DNA from: Pseudomonadota bacterium
GTDB taxonomy: Bacteria > Pseudomonadota > Gammaproteobacteria > Xanthomonadales > Xanthomonadaceae
Assembly (NCBI GenBank): GCA_023388715.1
Contig: JAEWFT010000021.1
Span: 1 to 64,000 of the forward strand
Direction of reading: 5' to 3'
Length of the DNA stretch: 64,000 bases
A model generated the notes under the pieces. The model was not told the origin of the DNA. It saw only the letters and a program-made list of their open reading frames with translations, and ran no database searches. The translations under genes were made by a program, and so were the position numbers. Each line of letters opens with the position of its first letter. Position 1 is the stretch's first letter. This document shows positions 34,733-44,879 of the stretch, piece after piece.

Positions 34733-35647
34733 ATGAAGCAAGCCCTGCGTGTAGTAATGGCGATGATCCTGCTGGCGGCATGCGCCGCGCCGGTCGGCGC
34801 GCAGCAGCCGGCGCCCGCCAGCGAACGCGACAAGGTCGGTTACATCGTCGGCGTGGATGCCGGGCGCGCCATCGGGCCGGCGATGCACGACATCGACATG
34901 GCGGCGTTCCAGCGCGCGCTGGAGAATGCGCTTGCCGGCAAGCCGCCGCTGATCGACGCAGCCACCGCCCGCCGCACCAGCCAGCAGCTGATGGAAAGCA
35001 TTATCGCGCGCAGGAATGGCACCGCCGCGCCGGCCGTCGACCGCGCCAACGTGGGCCTGCTGCTGGGCGATGACGTCGGTCGTCCGCGCGCCGCGCTGGC
35101 CGCCGAGTTCGACATGCCGATGTTCCTGCGCGGCCTGCGCGATGGCGCCGCGCCAGCGCCGGCGCTGGCCCTGGACGATGCGGAGATGAGCCGGGTGCGC
35201 AGCGCATTCGCCGCGCGGGTGACCGCCGAGCGCGCCGCCGCCCGGCTGGCGCGCGCAGAGGCCGCCAGCCGCGAGGAAACGGCATTCCTGTCGGCGAACA
35301 AGCAGGCCAAGGGCGTGTTCACCACCCCGTCGGGCCTGCAGTACATGATCCTGAAGCAGGGCGATGGCGCGCGTCCGCGTCCCGGACAGCGCGTCAACGT
35401 GCATTACGAGGGCAAGCTGCTGGACGGCAAGGTGTTCGACAGTTCCTATGCGCGCGGCGAGCCGGCCACCTTCGGCCTCAACCAGGTCATCGCGGGCTGG
35501 ACCGAGGGCCTCGGGCTGATGCCGGTGGGCGCCAAGTACCGCTTCTGGATCCCGGCGCGGCTGGGTTACGGTGAAAGCGGCGCCGGCCAGGACATCCCGC
35601 CCAACGCGACTCTGACCTTCGATGTTGAACTGCTGGGCGTGCAGTAG
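34733..35647 (+). CDS. FKBP-type peptidyl-prolyl isomerase with duplicated N-terminal region
   Basis: This exported isomerase (304 residues) has a signal ending LLAACAAP, which could be a lipoprotein signal with Cys17. Two segments resemble the FKBP_N dimerisation domain (KVGYIVGVDAGRAI... near residues 34-90 and NVGLLLGDDVGRP... near 106-165). A charged helix and a C-terminal FKBP domain (residues 200-302) follow: RVNVHYEGKLLDGKVFDSSYARGEPATFGLNQVIAGWTEGL, YRFWIPARLGYGE. FkpA/Mip-like proteins carry one N-domain. The downstream gene encodes a second FKBP isomerase. Confidence 0.9.
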   Translation: MKQALRVVMAMILLAACAAPVGAQQPAPASERDKVGYIVGVDAGRAIGPAMHDIDMAAFQRALENALAGKPPLIDAATARRTSQQLMESIIARRNGTAAPAVDRANVGLLLGDDVGRPRAALAAEFDMPMFLRGLRDGAAPAPALALDDAEMSRVRSAFAARVTAERAAARLARAEAASREETAFLSANKQAKGVFTTPSGLQYMILKQGDGARPRPGQRVNVHYEGKLLDGKVFDSSYARGEPATFGLNQVIAGWTEGLGLMPVGAKYRFWIPARLGYGESGAGQDIPPNATLTFDVELLGVQ

Positions 35648-35720
35648 GTCCAACGCCATTCGTTTCCGACGTGCCGGCGACCCCGGCGCACCTTTGAGCA
35701 CACCCGGAGCACCGATCCCG

Positions 35721-36503
35721 ATGAAGTCCTTCACCCGCGCCACCGCCCTTGCCATCGCCACCACGCTCGCGCTCGCGGCCTGCAAGCCGCAGCCCAAGCC
35801 CGGCGATGCCGCCAAGCCCGCTGACGCCGCCGAGGCCGGTGCGGACGCCGCCGGCAAGACCGCCTACCCGGGCCTGCCGACCGAGAAGGAACAGGTCAGC
35901 TACACGATCGGCATGGCGATGGGCAAGCAGCTCGAGGAGATCAAGGACGAGGTCAACCTCGACACCATCGTCAAGGCGATGCGCACCCAGATGGCCGGCG
36001 ACAAGGCGCTGCTCAACGACGAGCAGGCGCAGCAGATCATGGAGTCGTTCGGCCAGAAGATGCAGGCCAAGCAGATCGCCAAGATGATGTCGGACGCCAA
36101 GACCAACCAGGACAAGGGCGACAAGTTCCTCGCCGACAACGCGAAGAAGCCGGGCGTCACCACCACCGCCTCGGGCCTGCAGTACCAGGTGCTGACGGCC
36201 GGGACCGGCGCGAAGCCTGCGGCCAACGACGGTGTCAAGGTGCATTACAAGGGCTCGCTGCTGGACGGCAAGGTGTTCGACAGCAGCTACGAGCGCGGCG
36301 AGCCGGCGGTGATGCCGCTGCAGGGCGTGATCCCGGGCTGGGCCGAAGGCCTGCAGCTCATGCCGGTGGGCAGCAAGTACAAGTTCTGGATCCCGGCCAA
36401 GCTGGCCTATGGCGAGCAGGCGCCGCCGATGATCGGCCCCAACCAGCTGCTGACCTTCGAGGTCGAGTTGCTGGAAATCGTCAAGCCGGGCGCCGCCAAG
36501 TAA
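35721..36503 (+). CDS. FKBP-type peptidyl-prolyl isomerase lipoprotein (Mip/FkpA-like)
   Basis: The 260-residue protein has a lipobox LALAACKP (Cys21), an FKBP_N dimerisation domain (VSYTIGMAMGKQLEEIKDEVNLDTIVKAMRTQM, about residues 55-90), a long helix and a C-terminal FKBP domain (VKVHYKGSLLDGKVFDSSYERGEPAVMPLQGVIPGWAEGLQLM, KFWIPAKLAYGE). This is the Mip/FkpA layout; such proteins help fold periplasmic and outer-membrane proteins. ATG 35721 is chosen for its signal peptide; the frame is open upstream to 35622. The upstream FKBP gene ends 73 bases before. A strong hairpin follows the stop codon. Confidence 0.93.
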   Translation: MKSFTRATALAIATTLALAACKPQPKPGDAAKPADAAEAGADAAGKTAYPGLPTEKEQVSYTIGMAMGKQLEEIKDEVNLDTIVKAMRTQMAGDKALLNDEQAQQIMESFGQKMQAKQIAKMMSDAKTNQDKGDKFLADNAKKPGVTTTASGLQYQVLTAGTGAKPAANDGVKVHYKGSLLDGKVFDSSYERGEPAVMPLQGVIPGWAEGLQLMPVGSKYKFWIPAKLAYGEQAPPMIGPNQLLTFEVELLEIVKPGAAK

Positions 36504-36510
36504 CGCCGGT

Positions 36511-36545
36511 GTAGCCACGTTGGCGCACCATCCGGTGCGCCAACG
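36511..36545 (+). repeat. GTAG-headed palindrome (REP-like) after the FKBP gene
   Basis: GTAG (36511-36514), 3 bases, a 12-base arm CGTTGGCGCACC, loop ATCC and the perfect complement. It lies 7 bases past the FKBP stop and 26 before ugd. No T-run follows. The layout is the same as at 20211-20243; it could act as a terminator, an mRNA stabiliser or a REP copy. Confidence 0.6.
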
Positions 36546-36571
36546 CTCCCGCGGCGACAGGATCCTCGCGC

Positions 36572-37933
36572 ATGCGCGTCTGCATTTTCGGCACCGGCTA
36601 TGTTGGCCTGGTCACCGGCACCTGCCTGGCCGAGGTGGGCCACGACGTGGTGTGCGTGGATATCGATGCGGAAAAGGTGGAGGCCCTCAACCGCGGCGTG
36701 GTCCCGATCTACGAGCCGGGGCTGGAACCCATGGTCCGGGCCAACCATGCGGCCGGCCGGCTGCGCTTCACGACCGACGCCCAAGCGGGCATCGCCCACG
36801 GCGACGTCCTGTTCATCGCCGTCGGGACCCCGCCGGACGAAGACGGCAGCGCCGACCTCCAGTACGTGCTGGCCGTGGCCCGCACGATCGGGCGCCACCT
36901 GCTGCGCCCGGCGGTGGTGGTCGACAAGTCGACCGTGCCGGTGGGCACCGCGGATCGGGTGCGCGCGGTGATCGCCGATGCGCTGCACGCCCGCGGAGTG
37001 GATGTCGCGTTCGACGTGGTCTCCAACCCCGAGTTCCTCAAGGAAGGCGCGGCGGTCGAGGACTGCATGCGCCCCGACCGCATCGTGATCGGCGCTGGCA
37101 GCGATGCGGCGGTGCAGGTCCTGCGTCGCCTGTACGCCCCGTTCAACCGCAATCGCGACCGCATCGTGGTGATGGACGTGCGCTCGGCGGAACTGACCAA
37201 GTACGCGGCGAACGCGATGCTGGCGACCAAGATCAGCTTCATGAACGAGATCGCGAACATCGCCGAGCGGGTCGGCGCCGACGTGGAGATGGTGCGCAAG
37301 GGCATCGGCTCGGATCCGCGCATTGGCTGGCACTTCATCTATCCCGGCGCAGGCTACGGCGGATCCTGCTTCCCGAAGGACGTGCAGGCGCTCGCGCGCA
37401 CCGCCCAGGAGCATGGGTTGCAGTCGCGCCTGCTCGACGCCGTGGAAGCGGTGAATCGCGCCCAGAAGGGTCATCTTTTCGCCCTCATGCAGCGCCATTA
37501 CGACGTCGGCGAGGACGAGGGGCTGCGCGGCAAGACCGTTGCCGTCTGGGGGTTGGCATTCAAGCCGAACACCGACGACATGCGCGAGGCGTCCAGCCTG
37601 CGCCTGCTGCAGCAGTTGTGGGAGGCAGGCGCCACCGTGCGCGCCTATGACCCGGAAGCTATGGGCGAAGCGCGCCGGATTTTTGGCGAACGCGACGACC
37701 TTGAGCTGTGCGACAACGCGGCGGATGCGGTGGACGGCGCGGATGCGCTGGTCGTGGTCACCGAGTGGAAGCAGTTCCGCAGCCCGGACTTTCGGCAGCT
37801 GCAGGCTTTGCTGGCCGATCGCGTCCTGTTCGATGGGCGCAACCTCTACGACCCGGCGGAAGTCGAGGCCGCAGGCATTGCCTATTACGGCATCGGACGC
37901 GGGCGCTCGTTGCAGGTGCCGGCGCATGGATGA
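36572..37933 (+). CDS. ugd: UDP-glucose 6-dehydrogenase
   Basis: Ugd oxidises UDP-glucose to UDP-glucuronate in two NAD-dependent steps, supplying precursors for exopolysaccharide and other glycans. The 453-residue protein starts with MRVCIFGTGYVGLVTGTCLAEVGHDV (NAD-binding GxGxxG), has VDKSTVPVGTADRVR, the NPEFLKEGAAVEDCMRPDRIVIG segment, and the catalytic Cys266 in GGSCFPKDV. The C-terminal domain includes VWGLAFKPNTDDMREASS. Its 3' end overlaps slyX by 8 bases. No other glycan genes are adjacent. Confidence 0.97.
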   Translation: MRVCIFGTGYVGLVTGTCLAEVGHDVVCVDIDAEKVEALNRGVVPIYEPGLEPMVRANHAAGRLRFTTDAQAGIAHGDVLFIAVGTPPDEDGSADLQYVLAVARTIGRHLLRPAVVVDKSTVPVGTADRVRAVIADALHARGVDVAFDVVSNPEFLKEGAAVEDCMRPDRIVIGAGSDAAVQVLRRLYAPFNRNRDRIVVMDVRSAELTKYAANAMLATKISFMNEIANIAERVGADVEMVRKGIGSDPRIGWHFIYPGAGYGGSCFPKDVQALARTAQEHGLQSRLLDAVEAVNRAQKGHLFALMQRHYDVGEDEGLRGKTVAVWGLAFKPNTDDMREASSLRLLQQLWEAGATVRAYDPEAMGEARRIFGERDDLELCDNAADAVDGADALVVVTEWKQFRSPDFRQLQALLADRVLFDGRNLYDPAEVEAAGIAYYGIGRGRSLQVPAHG

Positions 37934-38156
37934 GGCGATCGCGCGGCGCCTTGTGGACCTGGAGACGCGGCTTGCGTTCCAGGAACAGGCGCTGCAGGAA
38001 CTGAGCGATGCCTTGGCCGAGGCGCGCCAGGAGGAAGCGCGCAATGCGCTGCGCCTGCATCGGGCGCTGGATGAGCTGCGCCAGCTGCGCAGCGCGCTGG
38101 CCGCCACCCCGGTCACCGGCGATGTCGGCAGCGAGCCGCCGCCCCCGCATTACTGA
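37926..38156 (+). CDS. slyX: SlyX-like protein
   Basis: SlyX proteins are short coiled-coil proteins of unknown biochemical role. The 76 residues show the family pattern: LVDLETRLAFQEQALQELSDALAEARQE in the first half (heptad Leu/Ala), a second coil, and the typical C-terminal PPPPHY. It overlaps the end of ugd by 8 bases. Confidence 0.88.
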   Translation: MDEAIARRLVDLETRLAFQEQALQELSDALAEARQEEARNALRLHRALDELRQLRSALAATPVTGDVGSEPPPPHY

Positions 38157-38174
38157 ACCCGAGACGATGGCGCG

Positions 38175-38786
38175 ATGAGCAATTCGCTGAAAGACCAGTT
38201 GCTGGGCCTAGGATTCAGCGCCCCGAAGCCGGAGCCGCGGCGCACGCCTGCGCCCAAGCCGGGGCAGAAAGGATCGGCCAGGCCCGGGCAGCGCCAAGCA
38301 CCGGCGCCGGGCAAGCGGGAACGACCGGACAAGCCGGCATCGCGCGCGCCGCGATCGCGCGAGGACATCGACCTCGCCAAGGCCTATGCGATCCGCGCAC
38401 AGCGGGAAAAGGACGAGCGCATCGAGGCCGAGCGCCAGAAGCAGGAAGCCGCACGGCTGCGCCGCGAGGCGCGGGCCAGGCTCGCGGAATTCCTCACCGG
38501 CAAGGCGCTCAACGCGGCAGATGCGGACATCGCGCGCCATTTCGAATACGGCGGCAAGATCAAGCGCATCCATGTCACCGCGGCCCAACTCAAGGCGCTG
38601 AACGCAGGCGAGCTGGGCGTGCTGCAGCAGGACGGGCGTTACCTGCTGGTCGATGCCGCCACGCTGTCGCAGGCCGAGGCGATCTTCGCCGACGCGGTCG
38701 CGCTCAAGGTCGATCCCGATGCAGCGCCCGCGGACGACCCTTACGCCGACCCGCAATACCAGGTGCCGGACGACCTGGTCTGGTGA
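38175..38786 (+). CDS. DUF2058 (YaiL-type) protein
   Basis: The 203-residue protein has the DUF2058 N-terminus MSNSLKDQLLGLGF, a long Pro/Lys/Arg-rich disordered stretch (residues 16-60), a helix DIDLAKAYAIRAQREKDERIEAERQKQEAARL, and a C-terminal globular part (FEYGGKIKRIHVTAAQLKALNAGELGVLQQDGRYLLVDA). The E. coli relative has been described as a nucleoid- or polynucleotide-associated protein; the role is unproven. It starts 18 bases after slyX. Confidence 0.88.
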   Translation: MSNSLKDQLLGLGFSAPKPEPRRTPAPKPGQKGSARPGQRQAPAPGKRERPDKPASRAPRSREDIDLAKAYAIRAQREKDERIEAERQKQEAARLRREARARLAEFLTGKALNAADADIARHFEYGGKIKRIHVTAAQLKALNAGELGVLQQDGRYLLVDAATLSQAEAIFADAVALKVDPDAAPADDPYADPQYQVPDDLVW

Positions 38787-38822
38787 CACCCCGGCGGCCG
38801 CCAGTGGCAGCCGCTGCACGCA

Positions 38823-41506
<2,684 letters not shown>

Positions 41507-41510
<4 letters not shown>

Positions 41511-42604
41511 GCCGCGGCCTCCATTGCCGGCACCTGGCGCGGTGGCAGGCCGTCCACCGCCCGCGCGATCGCCGCGATGTGCGCGGGCGTGGTCCCGCAG
41601 CAGCCACCGACGATGTTGAGCAGGCCACTGCGCGCGAACTCGCCGAGGATCGCCGCGGTCTGTTCCGGCGTTTCGTCGTAGCCGCCGAACGCGTTGGGCA
41701 GGCCGGCGTTGGGGTGCGCGCTGACGTGGGTATCGGCGATCAGCGAGATCGCTTCCACGTGCGGGCGCAGGTCCTTGGCGCCCAGCGCGCAGTTCAGCCC
41801 GATCGCAAGCGGCTGCGCATGCCGCAGCGAGTACCAGAAGGCCTCGGCGGTCTGCCCGGACAGCGTGCGCCCGGAGGCATCGGTGATCGTGCCGGACACC
41901 ATCACCGGCAGCCGCGCGCCCAGCGCATCGAAGGCCTCCTCGATGGCGAACAGCGCAGCCTTGGCGTTGAGCGTGTCGAACACGGTTTCCACCATCAGGA
42001 TGTCGGCGCCGCCTTCGACCAGGCCCTCCGCCGCGTCGCGGTACGCCGCGCGCAGCTCGTCGAACGAGGTCGCGCGGAAACCCGGGCGGTTGACGTCGGG
42101 GGACAGCGAGGCGGTGCGGCTGGTCGGCCCCAGCACGCCCACCACGAACCGCGGCCTGCCTGGCGTTTCCCGCTCGGCGTCGTCACAGGCAGCGCGGGCC
42201 AGGCGCGCGCCCTCGCGATTGAGCTCGCGCACCAGGTGCTGCAGTCGGTAGTCGGCCAGCGACACCGCGGTGGAGTTGAAGGTGTTGGTCTCCACCAGGT
42301 CGGCGCCGGCGGCCAGGTACTCGGCATGGATGCCGCGGATGATGTCGGGGCGGGTCAGGCTGAGCAGGTCGTTGTTGCCGCGCTGGTCATGGCCCTCGCA
42401 GCCGCAGCCGGCGCCATGCACATGGCCGTCGACGGCGATCAGCGCGTCGTAGCCGTGGGCGAAACGCTCGCCACGGTAGTCCGCCTCGGTCAGGCCGTGC
42501 CGCTGGATCATGGTGCCCATCGCGCCGTCCAGCACCAGGATGCGCTCCGCGAGCGCGTCCAGCAGCGCGGCCACGCGCACCGGGTCCTTCCAGGGCAGGT
42601 TCAT
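41507..42604 (-). CDS. metH: Methionine synthase, N-terminal homocysteine-binding module
   Basis: This 365-residue protein is the homocysteine S-methyltransferase barrel of cobalamin-dependent methionine synthase. It has ERILVLDGAMGTMIQRHGLTEADYRGERF at the start, LVETNTFNSTAVSLADY, and the zinc ligands in GLNCALGAKDLRP and the GGCCGTTPAHI motif near the C-terminus. E. coli MetH carries this as residues 1-350 of a single 1227-residue chain; here it is a separate gene. The ATG at 42604 overlaps the stop of the ArsR-methyltransferase gene by 4 bases. A short His/Cys-rich stretch (HVHGAGCGCEGHD) near residue 60 is an uncommon insertion. Confidence 0.95.
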
Positions 42605-43530
42605 GCGCGCGTCCCGATCAGCGAGATCACTTCGAAATGGGGCGGCCTGCGCTCGCGGGTCACGGTCTCGCAGCTGGTGATGCGCAGCCCGGCCTTCTCC
42701 GCGAACCGGCGCAGTTCCTTTTCGGCGAACCCCAGGTTGCGGTGGCCATAGGCCTCGACCACGGTGCGGTGCTCGTGGCGGGCCAGGCTGGACAGCAGCA
42801 TCCGTCCGCCCTTGCGCAGCACGCGCGCGCCTTCGGCCACCGCCTGCGCCGGCTTCTCGGCGTAGGTCAGCGCGTGCATCAGCACCACCAGGTCGAAGCT
42901 GGCGTCCCGGAACGGCAAGGCGTGCATGTCGCCCTCGCGCACCTCCACGTTGCCGAAGCGGCGCAGGCGTTCGGCCGCCGCGGCGACCACGCGCGGGCTG
43001 GAGTCCACGCAGACGTAGCGCTGCGCATGCGGCGCCAGCAGTTCGGCCAGCACGCCGTCGCCCGAGGCGATGTCCAGCACGTCGCCCGGCTCCAGCAACG
43101 GCAGGGCGGTGCGCGCCAGTGCCTCCCACGTGCGTCCGGGCGAGTAATGCCGCTCCATGTCGCCGGCCACGCTGTCCGCCCAGTTCTGGTCGGCCGCGCG
43201 CATCGCCAGCACCGGCGGCACCCGCTCGGCATCCTGGCGCAGCAGCGGATCGTCGCTGCCGGCGGAGATCGACTGCCACAGCGCGCGCTGCGCCGGGTCC
43301 AGCGCGGCGTCGTCGAAGCGGTAGTAGGCGGACACGCCGGAGCGGCGGTCGCGCACCAGTCCGGCCTCCTTCAGCCTGGCCAGGTGGGTCGACACCCGCG
43401 GCTGCGCCAGCTGGGTGATGGCCGACAGCTCGGCAACGGTCAGCTCTTCGCCTTCCAGCAGCGCCAGCAGGCGCACGCGGGTGGCGTCGGCGAAGACCTT
43501 CAAACGTGACGACCAACCTTCCAGGTCCAT
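42601..43530 (-). CDS. ArsR-family regulator fused to a SAM-dependent methyltransferase domain
   Basis: Residues 1-75 are an ArsR-type winged helix (RLKVFADATRVRLLALLEGEELTVAELSAITQLAQPRVSTHLARLKEAGLVRDRRSG); no metal-binding cysteines are present. Residues about 125-300 form a class I methyltransferase with motif I VLDIASGDGVLAELL (151-165), an acidic residue after strand 2 (YVCVDSSPR) and motif LVVLMHALTYAEKP. The gene leads the metH operon with 4-base overlap. A regulator that binds SAM or S-adenosylhomocysteine and controls methionine synthase is an attractive inference. The fusion could equally act as an enzyme. Confidence 0.9.
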   Translation of the reverse strand: MDLEGWSSRLKVFADATRVRLLALLEGEELTVAELSAITQLAQPRVSTHLARLKEAGLVRDRRSGVSAYYRFDDAALDPAQRALWQSISAGSDDPLLRQDAERVPPVLAMRAADQNWADSVAGDMERHYSPGRTWEALARTALPLLEPGDVLDIASGDGVLAELLAPHAQRYVCVDSSPRVVAAAAERLRRFGNVEVREGDMHALPFRDASFDLVVLMHALTYAEKPAQAVAEGARVLRKGGRMLLSSLARHEHRTVVEAYGHRNLGFAEKELRRFAEKAGLRITSCETVTRERRPPHFEVISLIGTRA

Positions 43531-43618
43531 TTATATCTTTCCATCGCGATTCGGCGATAAGTCTCCGGCGCGCGCCTGCGAAGGTCAAGCGGCTGGGGTT
43601 TTCGCGTTCGCGCGGAGC

Positions 43619-43624
43619 TACAAT
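43619..43624 (+). promoter_or_regulatory. Putative -10 box of the acyl-CoA dehydrogenase gene
   Basis: TACAAT, 30 bases before GTG 43655. The 124-base gap to the divergent ArsR-methyltransferase gene also contains an imperfect ATCGC/GCGAT inverted repeat near 43542-43558 and an AT-rich patch (TTTATATC) directly next to the ArsR start; either could take part in autoregulation. Confidence 0.4.
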
Positions 43625-43654
43625 GCGCGTTCGACGAAAACGACCGAGGACGAC

Positions 43655-44803
43655 GTGGATTTCGGATACAGCGAAGAGCAGTTGATGCTGCAGGATGTCG
43701 CGCGCAGGATCGCCCGCGAGCGGATCGCTCCCAGCGCCGAACACCACGACCGGACCGGCGAATTCCCGCTCGAGAACATCCGCGCCCTGGGCGAGAACGG
43801 CCTGATGGGCATCGAGGTGCCCGCCGAGTACGGCGGCGCCGGCATGGACCCGGTGGCCTACGTGCTGGCGATGGTGGAAATCGCCGCGGCCGACGCGGCG
43901 CACAGCACCATCATGTCGGTCAACAACTCGCTCTTCTGCAACGGCATCCTCACCTTCGGCACCGAAGCACAGAAGCAGAAGTACGTGCGCGAGATCGCCG
44001 AGGGCCGCGAGATCGGGGCGTTCGCGCTGACCGAACCGCAGTCCGGTTCGGACGCCACCGCGATGCGCTGTCGCGCAGTCAGGCAGGACGACGGCAGCTA
44101 CGTGGTCAACGGCAAGAAGAGCTGGATCACCTCGGGCCCGGTGGCGAAATACATCGTGCTGTTCGCGATGACCGAGCCGGACAAGGGCGCGCGCGGGATC
44201 ACCGCGTTCATGATCGATACCACCCGCGAGGGCTTCCATCGCGGCAAGACCGAGCCGAAGCTCGGCATCCGCGCGTCGGCGACCTGCGAGATCGAGTTCA
44301 CCGACTACGTGGTCCAGCCCGACGAGGTGCTGGGCGAGGAAGGGCAGGGCTTCAAGATCGCGATGGGCGTGCTGGACGCCGGCCGCATCGGCATCGCCAG
44401 CCAGGCGATCGGCATTGGCCGCGCCGCCTACGAGGCAACGCTTGATTACGTCAAAGAGCGCAAGGCGTTCGGCCAGCCGATCGGCGCGTTCCAGATGACC
44501 CAGGCCAAGATCGCCGACATGAAATGCAAGCTGGACGCCTCGCTGCTGCTGACCTTGCGCGCGGCGTGGCTGAAGGGCCAGGGCAAGCGCTTCACCAACG
44601 AGGCGTCGGTCGCCAAGCTCACCGCCTCGGAAGCGGCGATGTGGATCACCCACCAGGCGCTGCAGATCCACGGCGGCATGGGTTATTCCAAGGAAATGCC
44701 GATCGAGCGCTATTTCCGCGACGCCAAGATCACGGAAATCTACGAAGGCACCAGCGAGATCCAGCGCCTGGTCATTGCCCGCAACGAGACCGGCCTGCGC
44801 TGA
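43655..44803 (+). CDS. Acyl-CoA dehydrogenase
   Basis: The 382-residue flavoprotein has the three ACAD regions: N-terminal helices (FGYSEEQLMLQDVARRIARERIAP), the middle beta domain (AFALTEPQSGSDATAMRC, YVVNGKKSWITSGPVAKYIVLFAMT) and the C-terminal helices with GRIGIASQAIGIGRAAYEATLDYVKERKAFGQPI. A catalytic Glu lies in RYFRDAKITEIYEGTSEIQRLVIAR. That arrangement is typical of short- and branched-chain acyl-CoA dehydrogenases; the precise acyl substrate cannot be read from sequence. I start at GTG 43655 with GAGG upstream; the frame is open back to 43415, but that part overlaps the divergent regulator. A rho-independent terminator follows. Confidence 0.93.
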   Translation: MDFGYSEEQLMLQDVARRIARERIAPSAEHHDRTGEFPLENIRALGENGLMGIEVPAEYGGAGMDPVAYVLAMVEIAAADAAHSTIMSVNNSLFCNGILTFGTEAQKQKYVREIAEGREIGAFALTEPQSGSDATAMRCRAVRQDDGSYVVNGKKSWITSGPVAKYIVLFAMTEPDKGARGITAFMIDTTREGFHRGKTEPKLGIRASATCEIEFTDYVVQPDEVLGEEGQGFKIAMGVLDAGRIGIASQAIGIGRAAYEATLDYVKERKAFGQPIGAFQMTQAKIADMKCKLDASLLLTLRAAWLKGQGKRFTNEASVAKLTASEAAMWITHQALQIHGGMGYSKEMPIERYFRDAKITEIYEGTSEIQRLVIARNETGLR

Positions 44804-44819
44804 GGCAAGCATCCCCGAC

Positions 44820-44850
44820 GGCCGCGCACCTGCGCGGCCATTCGCTTTTT
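44820..44850 (+). terminator. Rho-independent terminator after the acyl-CoA dehydrogenase gene
   Basis: An 8-base perfect stem GGCCGCGC/GCGCGGCC (44820-44827 and 44832-44839) with loop ACCT is followed by ATTCGC and a run of five T (44846-44850). It lies 17 bases past the stop codon. Confidence 0.85.
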
Positions 44851-44879
44851 GGTGGCACCCCATTGGAGACATCGATCCG

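Noticed and set aside
43531..43654. Cobalamin or SAM riboswitch upstream of the metH operon
   Set aside because: The gap is only 124 bases shared by two divergent promoters, and no B12-box-like or SAM-motif stems are visible.
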